From positions 62,001 to 126,000 of the forward strand of contig JAFYXV010000009.1 of the NCBI GenBank assembly GCA_017557885.1: 64,000 nucleotides of DNA. Direction: 5' to 3'. A program made the translations under genes and the position numbers. The notes beneath the pieces are model-generated. The model saw only the letters and a list, made by a program, of their open reading frames with translations. It was not told the DNA's origin and did no database searches. Shown piece by piece: positions 18,187-26,783 of this stretch (position 1 is its first letter; every line of letters begins with the position of its first letter). The stretch comes from a bacterium (GTDB lineage: Bacteria; Auribacterota; UBA3054).

Positions 18187-18639
18187 ATGCTCTGCCCCAA
18201 ATGCCATCATCCTGAAAGCAAAGTCATCGACTCCCGCACGGCCCACAACGACAGCGCCATCAGGCGCCGCCGGGAATGCCTCTCCTGCGGCCACCGTTTC
18301 ACCACCTATGAGACGGTGGAAGCGCCTTTGATGGTCATCAAGAAAGACGGTTCCAGGGAGGATTTCGACAAAGAGAAGATCCTGGGCGGACTCCGTCAGG
18401 CCTGCCGCAAGCGGCCCGTTTCCGTCGGCCAGTTCGACGACATAGTGCAGGCCGTCATCAACAAAGCGGAGCATGAACATTTGAGGGAGATACCCACGGA
18501 GGAAGTCGGCCGCATAGTCATGGAAAAACTGAAAGCCATCGACCAGGTCTCCTACGTGCGCTTCGCCTCCGTTTACCTCCAGTTCCAGGCCGTTGGCGAT
18601 TTCGAGGACGCGGTCAACCATGTCAGGGAAAACAAGTAA
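18187..18639 (+). CDS. nrdR: Transcriptional repressor NrdR
   Basis: Zinc-ribbon and ATP-cone repressor of ribonucleotide reductase genes. The 150 residues match family length. The zinc ribbon is MLCPKCHHPESKVIDSR with a second pair in RECLSCGHRFTTYE; the ATP-cone (about residues 46-136) starts LMVIKKDGSREDFDKEKIL. NrdR senses ATP/dATP through the cone. The next gene, three bases away, also begins with an ATP-cone. Confidence 0.97.
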   Translation: MLCPKCHHPESKVIDSRTAHNDSAIRRRRECLSCGHRFTTYETVEAPLMVIKKDGSREDFDKEKILGGLRQACRKRPVSVGQFDDIVQAVINKAEHEHLREIPTEEVGRIVMEKLKAIDQVSYVRFASVYLQFQAVGDFEDAVNHVRENK

Positions 18640-18642
18640 GAA

Positions 18643-20478
18643 ATGCTGCCTACCCATGTGAGAAAACGCGACGGCCGTCTGGTGACCTTCGACATTGGCA
18701 AGCTGAAGCGCAGCATAGAAGCTGCTCTTCTGGCGGCCGAGGTGCCCGGATCAGAATACGCCGAGGACGCGGCCTACGCCATCGCCATGCACCTTGGGAA
18801 AACTTTTCCCCAGCAGCCTCCCCAGACCAGCGACGTGGCGGTGACGGTAGCCAGGGCCCTGGAAAAAAGCTACGGCCCCAGGGCCAGCGCCGTTTACCTT
18901 GACTACCGGGTGGCCAGGGACGAGCAGCGGGCCAAATGCACCGTCATAAAGCCCAGGCAGATCTCGCTTTTCGACGCCGACACCACCGTAAGCGTCATGA
19001 CCGGCGGCGAGCAGAACGCCCGCCCCTGGAACCGCGCTTTCATAGTTAGAGCGCTGGAACAGGAAGCGCATCTCAAGCACAGCGCCGCCGAGACCATCGC
19101 CCAGGAAGTCGAGGAACGGATCTTGTCCTCCGGCCTTTCCGTAGTCACCACCACTCTCATCAGAGCCGTGGTGGATTCCGAGCTTTTAGCCAAGGGCTAC
19201 GCCAATTCCTTGCGCCAGCGCTCCTCCGTGACGGTTCCCTACGAGGCGCTTCAGCGCGGCCTGAACGAGCCTGAGGAGCTCAACCAGCAGCTCGGACGCC
19301 GCGTCTCCGCCCCCTACTCCCTTTCCCACATCTATTCGGAAGACGTGGCCATGGCCCACCGCCAGGGGCTCATCGGAATCGGCGGACTCGACCATCCCTA
19401 CAGCCGCTTTTTCGAGCGGTTGGAAATGGATCCCAACATAAGCGCTTCCCAATTCCGCCGCCAATTCCTGACGGAACTTAAAAAGTTGGACGCCAAACTC
19501 TGCAGCACCCTGGTCTGCGTTTTCAGAGAAGATTTCCTCAAGCGTCTGCCAAGGGAAAGAATAACCGAGATCAGAGACGCCGCGGCAGCCTTCGGCGGCA
19601 GGGTGTGCCTGAGCTTCCCCGTCGGCGCCCTTGAGGATCTGTTCGATCTCCTGAAAGATTCCGAAAGTTCGCCGAATTTGACCTGGCAGTTCCTGGGAGA
19701 CGCCGGAGATATCGAAAAACTTTCCCGGCTGTTCCTGGATTTTTCCATCAGGGGCCACAACGTTCTCTGGAACAAAGTCGAGCAGACCCCCGTCTCGCAG
19801 CTGGTGGCCGTCAACCTTCCCAGGATAGTCTATAAGAACAAAAATTCTTCTCTGGAGGAGCTCCTCATGGGCCTCAGGCCCTCCCTGGAAGCAGCCGTGC
19901 ACGCCTGCCGCCAGTACCGGCTCTTCGCCCAGGCCAACGGACAGTTGAGAATGTCCGACACCCCAGGCTGCGAGATCCTCGGCGTCAGGGAAGCAGTTTC
20001 CACCTTCTGCGGCCATGACGATCCCGAAGAGCAATACCGGACCGCCGAGACGATCCTCGGGGCCTCCCGGGAAATACTGCACAAGCTTTCCGAAGCTTAC
20101 TACTTCGACATTCAGCTGGTGAACGGCTGCGGGCGCGATTTCGGCTCCCGCTTCGCAATGATCGACGAAAGGCTCTTCCCGGAGATCTTCGGCTTCCTGC
20201 CCTTCCGGGATTCCGACGCCGACGCCCTCCGCCACAGCATTCCGCCCTACCGCATGCTGGAAAGCTTCACTGGAGACCGCCAGGACGAGATCCTCCGCTG
20301 GGCCCAGATACTGAACGCCAACTGCGACAGCGGCTGCTTCCCCATATCCACCGCGGACCAGGATCTTCTTTCCAGCCTTTTCAACCAGGGCTTCGGTGTC
20401 CTTCTCACAGGCCAGCGCCCCCAGGATCAGTTCGGCGAAAGATATCTGGAAAGCCGCGGGCAAACTTCCCTCTTTTAA
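18643..20478 (+). CDS. ATP-cone protein with degenerate class III ribonucleotide reductase-like body
   Basis: 611 residues. Residues about 4-95 form an ATP-cone (THVRKRDGRLVTFDIGKLKRSI). Residues about 125-190 (RAFIVRALEQEAHLKHSAAE) look like a second cone-like or reductase N-terminal helical region. The remainder carries scattered NrdD-like segments such as VAVNLPRIVYKN and GCEILGVREAV. The C terminus ends RPQDQFGERYLESRGQTSLF with no glycyl-radical RxxGY motif and no zinc Cys cluster. It is probably not an active reductase. Position directly after nrdR suggests a role in nucleotide sensing or reductase control; this is inference. Confidence 0.6.
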   Translation: MLPTHVRKRDGRLVTFDIGKLKRSIEAALLAAEVPGSEYAEDAAYAIAMHLGKTFPQQPPQTSDVAVTVARALEKSYGPRASAVYLDYRVARDEQRAKCTVIKPRQISLFDADTTVSVMTGGEQNARPWNRAFIVRALEQEAHLKHSAAETIAQEVEERILSSGLSVVTTTLIRAVVDSELLAKGYANSLRQRSSVTVPYEALQRGLNEPEELNQQLGRRVSAPYSLSHIYSEDVAMAHRQGLIGIGGLDHPYSRFFERLEMDPNISASQFRRQFLTELKKLDAKLCSTLVCVFREDFLKRLPRERITEIRDAAAAFGGRVCLSFPVGALEDLFDLLKDSESSPNLTWQFLGDAGDIEKLSRLFLDFSIRGHNVLWNKVEQTPVSQLVAVNLPRIVYKNKNSSLEELLMGLRPSLEAAVHACRQYRLFAQANGQLRMSDTPGCEILGVREAVSTFCGHDDPEEQYRTAETILGASREILHKLSEAYYFDIQLVNGCGRDFGSRFAMIDERLFPEIFGFLPFRDSDADALRHSIPPYRMLESFTGDRQDEILRWAQILNANCDSGCFPISTADQDLLSSLFNQGFGVLLTGQRPQDQFGERYLESRGQTSLF

Positions 20479-21155
20479 TGGATCTTCCCCTCATCGCCAT
20501 TATCCCCTCCGCAGGTATTGCCTCCCGCATGGGCTTCTGTAAGCTCACGACTCCCCTTTGCGGCAAAAGCGTAATATTCAGAACGCTGGAAACCTTCCAA
20601 GCCCTCGGCTTTGAAAAGATCGTCGTCCCCGTAAGTCCGGGCAGAGCGGAAGAATTCAAAAAAATGCTCGATCCAAAAATCACGGTCATAGAAGGCGGAG
20701 ACTGCCGCGCCAGATCCGTCCGCAACGCGGTAAAAACCTTAAAAGACATCGAGAACGCCATAGTCGTTATCCATGACTGCGACCGCCCCTTCGTAAAGGC
20801 CAAGATCATTCTTGAAACCATAGAAGAAGCCAAAAAAACAGGCGCCGCCATTGCGGCCGTCCCCTGCTCCTCGACCGTAAAGGAGATCAAAGAAGACGGA
20901 TCCATTTCCTCCACCGTTCCGAGGGAAAAACTTTATTTCGCCTCCACGCCCCAGACTTTCCAGTTAAAAACGCTAAGGGAAGCTTACGCTAAGCTCGGCA
21001 ATGAAGCCGATTGGGAAAGCCTGACCGACGAGGCCATGATCCTGGAAATGGCGGGATCGGAAGTAAAGATCTGCCGCGATTCGGAAGAGAATTTCAAACT
21101 GACGACCAGGAAAGACTGGGACTTCGCCTCCTACCTGCTTACAAAAAATGCTTGA
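20478..21155 (+). CDS. ispD: 2-C-methyl-D-erythritol 4-phosphate cytidylyltransferase
   Basis: Third step of the MEP isoprenoid pathway. The 225 residues have the nucleotide-binding start IIPSAGIASRMGFCKLTTPLCGKSVI with the conserved Arg and Lys. GGDCRARSVRNAV matches the family GxxRxxSVxNAL. VVIHDCDRPFV replaces the usual HDGARP(F/L), and STPQTFQ is the family TPQxF. The HDCDRPF variant is slightly unusual. The start overlaps the previous stop by one base. Confidence 0.88.
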   Translation: MDLPLIAIIPSAGIASRMGFCKLTTPLCGKSVIFRTLETFQALGFEKIVVPVSPGRAEEFKKMLDPKITVIEGGDCRARSVRNAVKTLKDIENAIVVIHDCDRPFVKAKIILETIEEAKKTGAAIAAVPCSSTVKEIKEDGSISSTVPREKLYFASTPQTFQLKTLREAYAKLGNEADWESLTDEAMILEMAGSEVKICRDSEENFKLTTRKDWDFASYLLTKNA

Positions 21156-22188
21156 CTGCCAAAGCGAAGACATAAAAGTGGAAACCGCCGTGCTGGTCCT
21201 GAACTGGCAGGGCGAAAAACTGATCAGGGACTGCCTTGACGCCCTGCGGGATCAGAGTTATCAGGATTTCCTCACGGTGGTCGCCGACAACGCTTCCACC
21301 GACGCTTCCGTTGAGATCATCAAATCCGATTACCCGGACGTCCTCTTATACGATTTCAAGGAAAACTACGGCTTCGCCCGCGGCAACAACGAAGCCATGG
21401 AGCTTCTCTTCCGGCGCTATCCCGATTTAAAGTACATCGTCCTTCTGAACAACGACACCAAAGTCGAGAAGCAGTGGCTGAACGAGCTTGTCTCGCTGGC
21501 GGAAAGCGATCCCAAGGCCGGATCCGTGGCCTCCCAGCTGCTCTGCTGGGACGGCGAGCACGAACCAGAAGTCATCGACTCCGCCGGCGACATGTTCTTT
21601 AAACACGGCGTGGCCGGAAAACGCGGCTACGGAAAACCCCGGGACACCTACACTGACGAGGCGGGCGTTTTCGGAGCCTGCGCCGGCGCCGCCCTCTACC
21701 GCGTGCAAGCCCTGAAAGAGACAGGACTATTCGACCCCGACTTCTTCGCCTACAACGAGGACGTTGACCTCGCCTTCCGCCTAAGGTTGAGAGGCTGGGG
21801 CTGCCGCTTCGCCCACAAGGCGGCGGTCTGGCACAGAGTGGGCTTCTCCACCACCAAATACTCTGACCGCGCTCTCTACTGGGCCAAGCGCAACAGCCTC
21901 TGGGTAGTCTGGAAGGATTTCCCCACTCCCCTTTTGTGGCGCTACGGCATCGGCATTTTCCTCTACTCCTTCCTTAGCGACTTGCTCTGGACCTTCCGGG
22001 GGCGCCTTAAACCCATCTGGCAGGGCCGCAGGGACGCTTTCAAAGCCAAGGCAAGGTTAGACGCCCAGAGAAAGGAGATACAGGCTAAAAACGTCCTGAG
22101 CAGCGCCGAACTTCAAAAATTGATGATCCTGAAGACCCCCTGGATGGAATCCATACTGCGCAATCTGAAAGACCCCAGGGCCAAATGA
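21148..22188 (+). CDS. Glycosyltransferase family 2
   Basis: 346 residues with a GT-A fold start VETAVLVLNWQGEKLIRDCLDAL, then VVADNASTDASVEII, the metal-binding LLNNDTKVEKQWL (D-x-D type) and NEDVDLAFRLRLRGW. The pattern resembles rhamnosyl- or other surface-polysaccharide transferases. A hydrophobic C-terminal stretch (IGIFLYSFLSDLLW) may touch the membrane. Donor and acceptor are unknown. The start overlaps the ispD stop by eight bases. Confidence 0.85.
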   Translation: MLDCQSEDIKVETAVLVLNWQGEKLIRDCLDALRDQSYQDFLTVVADNASTDASVEIIKSDYPDVLLYDFKENYGFARGNNEAMELLFRRYPDLKYIVLLNNDTKVEKQWLNELVSLAESDPKAGSVASQLLCWDGEHEPEVIDSAGDMFFKHGVAGKRGYGKPRDTYTDEAGVFGACAGAALYRVQALKETGLFDPDFFAYNEDVDLAFRLRLRGWGCRFAHKAAVWHRVGFSTTKYSDRALYWAKRNSLWVVWKDFPTPLLWRYGIGIFLYSFLSDLLWTFRGRLKPIWQGRRDAFKAKARLDAQRKEIQAKNVLSSAELQKLMILKTPWMESILRNLKDPRAK

Positions 22189-22191
22189 GCC

Positions 22192-22220
22192 TTGACTTCC
22201 AAAAGCCCTTTTTATATAAT
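22192..22220 (+). promoter_or_regulatory. Consensus promoter of the tRNA-Lys/tRNA-Glu unit
   Basis: TTGACT (22192-22197), a 17-base spacer and TATAAT (22215-22220) stand about 40 bases before tRNA-Lys. Confidence 0.8.
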
Positions 22221-22261
22221 TTCTTTCACCATTCTGAAAATGGTAAATAAGAAAAAGGCAC

Positions 22262-22335
22262 GGGCCGTTAGCTCAGTTTGGTAGAGCATCTGACTTTTAA
22301 TTAGAGGGTCGCAGGTTCGAGTCCCGCACGGCTCA
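22262..22335 (+). tRNA. tRNA-Lys (anticodon TTT)
   Basis: Cloverleaf with acceptor GGGCCGT pairing ACGGCTC (one G-U pair). The anticodon stem-loop is CTGAC-TTTTAAT-type with anticodon TTT, and the T arm contains GGTTCGAGTCC. The discriminator is A. The CCA end is not encoded (ctttt follows). Confidence 0.93.
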
Positions 22336-22362
22336 CTTTTTTCTTTGAACATAAAACATTTT

Positions 22363-22440
22363 GTCTCCATCGTCTAGTCCGGCCTAGGACACCGGGTTTT
22401 CATCCCGACAACAGGAGTTCGAATCTCCTTGGAGACGCCA
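22363..22440 (+). tRNA. tRNA-Glu (anticodon TTC)
   Basis: Acceptor GTCTCCA pairs with TGGAGAC, the anticodon loop TTTTCAT carries TTC, and the T loop is AGTTCGAATCT. The discriminator is G and CCA is encoded at 22438-22440. It is 27 bases after tRNA-Lys and followed by a terminator, so both are one transcript. Confidence 0.94.
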
Positions 22441-22446
22441 AAACTT

Positions 22447-22475
22447 AAAGCGCGCCATGCGGCGCGCTTTTTTTT
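22447..22475 (+). terminator. Intrinsic terminator between tRNA-Glu and the rluA-type gene
   Basis: AAAGCGCGCC, loop ATGC, GGCGCGCTTT, then a run of T. The symmetric A and T flanks allow termination from both strands, serving the tRNAs (+) and the converging pseudouridine synthase gene (-). Confidence 0.9.
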
Positions 22476-23466
22476 ATTTCAAAGGCGGAAAGAGCGCCGA
22501 AACGGCGTTCTGGAAGGCTTCCGGCAGCGGGGCGGTGAATTCTATCTCCTGCTCTGTGACAGGGTGGCGGCAGATGAAGGACATGGCGTGGAGCAATTGC
22601 GTTCTGATAGAAACGCCGCAGACATTCGCTTCCGGCTCCCGGCCGTAAAGTTTGTCGGCTATGACCGGATGCCCTATGGCGGACATATGCACCCTGATCT
22701 GGTGGGTGCGACCGGTCTTGATGGCCACGTCCACCAGGGAAAGGCCGTTGAGAAAGCCCTGGACGTTTGGCGCGCTGGCTTTGACAGTGTAATGGGAAAG
22801 CGAAGGCAGGCCGTCGGAGCGCACCATCTGTTTCAGCCTGATGTGAGAATACTTGTTGTCGCCTATGGGAAGCGTTATGTCCCCTTCTCTTTCGGAAAAC
22901 ACGCCGTGGGTTAGAGTGCGGTAAACTTTTTTTACTTCGCGCTTCTCTATCTGGCAGGCCAGATGCGTTCTATACTTTTCGCTCTTGGCGAGGATCAGAA
23001 CGCCGCTGGTGTCCTTGTCAAGTCGGTGAATGAGCGTGGGCCTGTAAGCGAGATCCTTGTATTTCGCGTGCACGGCGTTCAATAGCGTGTCGTAAAGATG
23101 CACTCCTGTGGGATGCACGATCGTGCCGGGCTTTTTGTTGAGGACCAGGAGCGCTTCGTCCTCATAGATTACGTCAAGGTCTATTTTCGCTTCAGAGTGC
23201 TCCTGCTGATAAGGGGAAATGTCGATGTGGATCTTTTCGCCCAAAAGCAGGTAGCGCCCGGCCCTGGTGGGCTGCCCGTTCAGAGTTACGAGCCCGTCGT
23301 CGATCATCCTCTGGAAAAAGGCGCGGGAACGCCAGGGAAGCTTCCTTTTGATGAAGGCGTCCACGCGGCAGGGCAGGTCTTCCTCCTCCACCGTGAAATC
23401 GAAAGCTTCTATGGCCTTCGCCAGATCCTTGGGCGGAGCTTTTTGTCTCAGTCTTTGGGGGTACAC
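22474..23466 (-). CDS. RluA/RluD family pseudouridine synthase
   Basis: RNA-modifying enzyme, probably acting on 23S rRNA. The 330 residues have an S4 RNA-binding domain (about 30-95: RVDAFIKRKLPWRSRAFFQRMI and DGLVTLNG) and the catalytic core with RPTLIHRLDKDTSGVLILAKS, whose Asp is the catalytic nucleophile. GRTHQIRVHMSAIGHPVIADKLYG is the family C-terminal motif. RluD or RluC specificity cannot be assigned. The start overlaps the flippase gene by 19 bases, at the tail of a long co-directional run. Confidence 0.9.
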   Translation of the reverse strand: MYPQRLRQKAPPKDLAKAIEAFDFTVEEEDLPCRVDAFIKRKLPWRSRAFFQRMIDDGLVTLNGQPTRAGRYLLLGEKIHIDISPYQQEHSEAKIDLDVIYEDEALLVLNKKPGTIVHPTGVHLYDTLLNAVHAKYKDLAYRPTLIHRLDKDTSGVLILAKSEKYRTHLACQIEKREVKKVYRTLTHGVFSEREGDITLPIGDNKYSHIRLKQMVRSDGLPSLSHYTVKASAPNVQGFLNGLSLVDVAIKTGRTHQIRVHMSAIGHPVIADKLYGREPEANVCGVSIRTQLLHAMSFICRHPVTEQEIEFTAPLPEAFQNAVSALFPPLK

Positions 23467-24437
23467 TTTCTGAAAAGGCCGTCGGTGATGAAAAACAAAG
23501 CGCCGGGAAGCGTCATGACGACGGAGGCGGCCCTGGCGATAATAAGGCAGGCTAAGAGCGTGGAAACTTCAATGGGCAGGAAAAGGCAGAAAACGAATTC
23601 CCGCGTACCAATCGTCTCGATGCTTATCGGAATAACCCCCAGAAGAGAGGTGGTCTGGACCAGGGCGAAAACAAGCGTGAAAGAAAACTTCTGATCCAGA
23701 ACGGCCCAGAAGCAAAGGTAAAAAGCCAAGGCGAAGGAAAACTGCAGGAGCGTTGAGACAAGTATCAGCTTTGCGATAGTCTTGGCTCCGCGAATGTTCT
23801 GGTTCAGCTTTTCCAAAAATTCGACCAAAAATTGGGAAACGGCTTTGTAAGGGATCTTGGAAAACAAAGCGCTGAATTTCAGCACGGCCTTTTTGCTTGC
23901 GATGAGAACGAAAATGAAAAGCATCGCTATGAGAAGAGCAAAAAGCGCCGCAGCGATGAGAAGCAAAGCTCCCCTTGCCGTCTTGTCCCCTTCCGACCAT
24001 GCCCGGAAAACATCATTTGAAACAAAGGGCAGCGACAAAATGATCAATGATCCGATGACAAGGAAGCCGATGAGTCTTTCCAGAAAGAGCAGGCCTGTTC
24101 CCTCCGCGGCTGAGATGCCGTGCGGAAGCATGTTGATCACCCTCGTGATGTCGCCGCCGAAGCCGGTGGGCAGAAAATTGTTGCAGAAGCTGGCGGTGAA
24201 GCTGTACCTGAGAAGTTTTACAAAGGGAATGTGTTTTTCAGCGCCCTGGAGGACAACCTGCCAGCGCCAGGCCGTGATCACGTAGGAAAGAAGGAAGACC
24301 GCAAGCGCGGCGGCGATAAGCCTGAGATCCGTGTTTTTCAAATTCGCCATGACCGCCTTTGGGTCGCACATGAAATACAAAGCGGCGACCAATGCGGCGG
24401 CGATAACAAGGCGTATGATGAAAAAAACTTTTTTCAT
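23448..24437 (-). CDS. Flippase-like integral membrane protein (LPG synthase transmembrane/UPF0104 family)
   Basis: 329 residues with about eight hydrophobic helices. The motif region FTASFCNNFLPTGFGGDITRV is typical of the lysylphosphatidylglycerol-synthase membrane domain (AglD/UPF0104) family. No cytoplasmic aminoacyl-transferase domain is attached, so lipid translocation or an unknown lipid role is likelier than lysylation. It overlaps the SGNH-like gene by four bases and is co-transcribed with the MBOAT pair. Confidence 0.8.
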   Translation of the reverse strand: MKKVFFIIRLVIAAALVAALYFMCDPKAVMANLKNTDLRLIAAALAVFLLSYVITAWRWQVVLQGAEKHIPFVKLLRYSFTASFCNNFLPTGFGGDITRVINMLPHGISAAEGTGLLFLERLIGFLVIGSLIILSLPFVSNDVFRAWSEGDKTARGALLLIAAALFALLIAMLFIFVLIASKKAVLKFSALFSKIPYKAVSQFLVEFLEKLNQNIRGAKTIAKLILVSTLLQFSFALAFYLCFWAVLDQKFSFTLVFALVQTTSLLGVIPISIETIGTREFVFCLFLPIEVSTLLACLIIARAASVVMTLPGALFFITDGLFRKCTPKD

Positions 24438-25369
24438 TGCTTCCTAAGGAAAGGTTCCTCCGGATCTTCCAGACACTTGATCAGGTAATCCCCCACCCCG
24501 AAGCGGTAGTGGGAGGTCTCGACGTAGTCGTTTCTGTTGGTGGTCTGCGGAATGGTGCTGAAATCGTAAAAAGGCACGACCTTGGCAAGCTCGTTTAAGA
24601 AATCTCCGTAACCCTCCTCCAGGCACTTCTTGTAAGTGTCGACATAGAGAGGGTTGGCGAAGACCTTCAGTTTAATGCCGTTTTCTTTGCAAAGGTCGGC
24701 TATCGCTTTAATTTCTTCGATGGATTCCTCAAAACGCGGAGCGAAACGCTTGTCCCAGGCGGGACGGTTGGCTTTCTCGTCAAGGTTGGTTTCCTGGCTG
24801 AGCCAGGAGTTGCCGGTAGCGTAGAAATCTTTTTCCTTTTCCCCGTCGCTCTTCTTGGCGCCCAGAATGGTGTCCAGCGAATGGAAGGCCATGGAGCAGT
24901 TGACATACGGGAAATAGAATTTTACGAGGTTGCCGTCCAAAGGATAGGATCTGCGCATCAGAGATTTTTTGTGGCGCTCGGGATCGGAGTAGCAGCTGAT
25001 ATTGTCGATGCCCAGCCAGACGTTGCTTATCCTGACGCCTTTCGCGACGAAGAGTTTTAAATTGTCCAGATGCTCCTTAGGAAGTCCTTCGGAATAATTC
25101 ATGTTGTAGAAATGTCCTTCCCTGATCTTCGAAACGTCGATCATGCCGACTCGGGAAGAGCCGAAGAGAAAAGAGTCGAAGCGATCCGGGTTGTCGAGAA
25201 CATAGCGCGTCTTGATAAAATTCTGGTTGGGTTCAACTCCGTTGAAACGGATGTTGTCGTAATGGAAAACGTTGTAAGGGTCGAGCCAGATCGGAAAAGC
25301 GACCGTTACGAGAAGGATCAGTATCAAGGCCAGGGCGGCCTGCCAGATAATGTGAATGCTGAATTTCAT
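24434..25369 (-). CDS. Membrane-anchored SGNH-like protein, probable MBOAT partner
   Basis: 311 residues with one N-terminal transmembrane helix (about 8-26) and an extracytoplasmic domain. FLFGSSRVGMID resembles the GxSR block-I motif of SGNH/AlgJ/DltD-type acyl-transfer proteins. NVWLGIDNISCY and a late SHYRFGVGDY segment, with a candidate His, follow. It lies three bases after the MBOAT gene, the usual place for a DltD/AlgJ/AlgX-like partner that receives the acyl group. The acceptor polymer is unknown. Confidence 0.65.
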   Translation of the reverse strand: MKFSIHIIWQAALALILILLVTVAFPIWLDPYNVFHYDNIRFNGVEPNQNFIKTRYVLDNPDRFDSFLFGSSRVGMIDVSKIREGHFYNMNYSEGLPKEHLDNLKLFVAKGVRISNVWLGIDNISCYSDPERHKKSLMRRSYPLDGNLVKFYFPYVNCSMAFHSLDTILGAKKSDGEKEKDFYATGNSWLSQETNLDEKANRPAWDKRFAPRFEESIEEIKAIADLCKENGIKLKVFANPLYVDTYKKCLEEGYGDFLNELAKVVPFYDFSTIPQTTNRNDYVETSHYRFGVGDYLIKCLEDPEEPFLRKQ

Positions 25370-25372
25370 ATT

Positions 25373-26782
25373 TTAAAATTGTCCGTAGATCAGTTCCTGC
25401 TGTTCCCCCGCCTTGCAAAGAAAGATCAATATAAGCGCCGCAACGTAGAAAAGCAGGTTGGTCTTCCTGCCAGATTCCCCGGAAGCGGACCAGAAATCTT
25501 TGTTTCGCGCAAAAAACTCCGCAACTAAAACGACAAGCGCCGGAACGGCTATCCTCAAAACGTTGACTATGCCGGATTCTTCGCCCATTATGGAAACGAA
25601 GCCGGCCTTAAAGTAAACCAAAGGAGCGCCGGCGCCAGCAAAAGCGTTGGATAAAATATAAGCCGCCTGCCCAAGAGACTCGGAGCGGAAAAAGAGCCAG
25701 CCGAAAAGCACCAGCAAGGCGGTGCACAGCGCCCAGACAAACCTGGCGGCTTTTGACTTTGGTCCTTCCTTGGCCGGGAAAAGCAGTTTTTCCGCGACAA
25801 GTCCCAGGCCGTGAAGAGCTCCCCAAACTATGAAAGTCCAGTTGGCGCCGTGCCAGAGGCCGGAGAGAAGGAACGTGACCATGATGTTGAAGGATCTTCT
25901 CAATTTCCCGCAGCGGCCGCCGCCCATGGGGAAATAAACGTAATCCCTGAACCAGGTGGAAAGGGAGATGTGCCAGCGGCTCCAGAATTCCTTTATGGTA
26001 GAGGAGACGTAAGGAACGCGGAAGTTCTCCTTAAGGTCTATCCCGAAAAGCCTCGCCACGCCTATCGCCATATCGGAATATCCGGAAAAGTCGCAGTAGA
26101 TCTGCAGGCTGTAAAGAAAGACGGCCAGAATAAAAACAAAACCGCTCTTAGATTCATAGCCGGAAAAGACATTGTTGACGAGGACGGCCAGGTTGTCCGC
26201 CACCGCCGCTTTTTTTATTAAACCCCAAAGGATCTGCCTGATCCCTCTGTCGAAACGGTCAGGAGTGAGCCCGGCGGGCTCTCTGAGGGCCGGAAGGAAG
26301 TCCTTGGCCCTCTGGATAGGGCCGCAGATGACAAGCGGGAAAAAAGCCGCGTAGGTGAAGAAATAGAAGAAGTCGCCTTCCGCTTGCAGCTCTCCCCTTC
26401 TGACGTCCGTAAGGTAGGAGACAAGGCGGAAGGTGTAAAAGGAAATGCCTAAAGGAACGAGCCACTTCAAGCTCCAGCTGGAAATGCCGGAAAGTCCGGC
26501 AACGGAGTTGTAAAGAAAAGGAGTGTATTTGAAAAAGACGAGCGAAAAGAGCGCGAGCAAAACGCCGGCAAGGCAGGAAGCCTTCGTGTTCTTCAAGGCG
26601 CAGAAATAAGCGACGGCGGTCGTGATGAGGAGGAAAACCACGCACCATCCGGAAAGGAAGACGTAAAAGAGCAGGCTGGCCGCGAACAAGAGCCATTTTC
26701 TCGCTCCCCTCGTCGGCTTCAGATGGAAAAGCAGAAGCGTCAGGATAAGGAAAGCCAAAAATTTAAAAGAGAAAAAATCCAT
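25373..26782 (-). CDS. MBOAT-family O-acyltransferase (AlgI/DltB-like)
   Basis: 469 residues with about ten membrane helices. The signature IYCDFSGYSDMAIGVARLFG, the FWSRWHISLSTWFRDYVYFP segment and LLSGLWHGANWTFIVWGALHG with the catalytic His are those of AlgI/PatA-type MBOAT proteins, which move acyl groups across the membrane for polysaccharide O-acetylation. It starts two bases before the preceding unknown gene's stop and is followed by the SGNH-like protein, making an acylation module. Confidence 0.93.
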   Translation of the reverse strand: MDFFSFKFLAFLILTLLLFHLKPTRGARKWLLFAASLLFYVFLSGWCVVFLLITTAVAYFCALKNTKASCLAGVLLALFSLVFFKYTPFLYNSVAGLSGISSWSLKWLVPLGISFYTFRLVSYLTDVRRGELQAEGDFFYFFTYAAFFPLVICGPIQRAKDFLPALREPAGLTPDRFDRGIRQILWGLIKKAAVADNLAVLVNNVFSGYESKSGFVFILAVFLYSLQIYCDFSGYSDMAIGVARLFGIDLKENFRVPYVSSTIKEFWSRWHISLSTWFRDYVYFPMGGGRCGKLRRSFNIMVTFLLSGLWHGANWTFIVWGALHGLGLVAEKLLFPAKEGPKSKAARFVWALCTALLVLFGWLFFRSESLGQAAYILSNAFAGAGAPLVYFKAGFVSIMGEESGIVNVLRIAVPALVVLVAEFFARNKDFWSASGESGRKTNLLFYVAALILIFLCKAGEQQELIYGQF

Positions 26783-26783
26783 C

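Noticed and set aside
22262-22440. tRNA pair considered as an integration (attachment) site
   Set aside because: No integrase gene and no repeat of a tRNA 3' end was seen nearby; the downstream sequence is a plain terminator.
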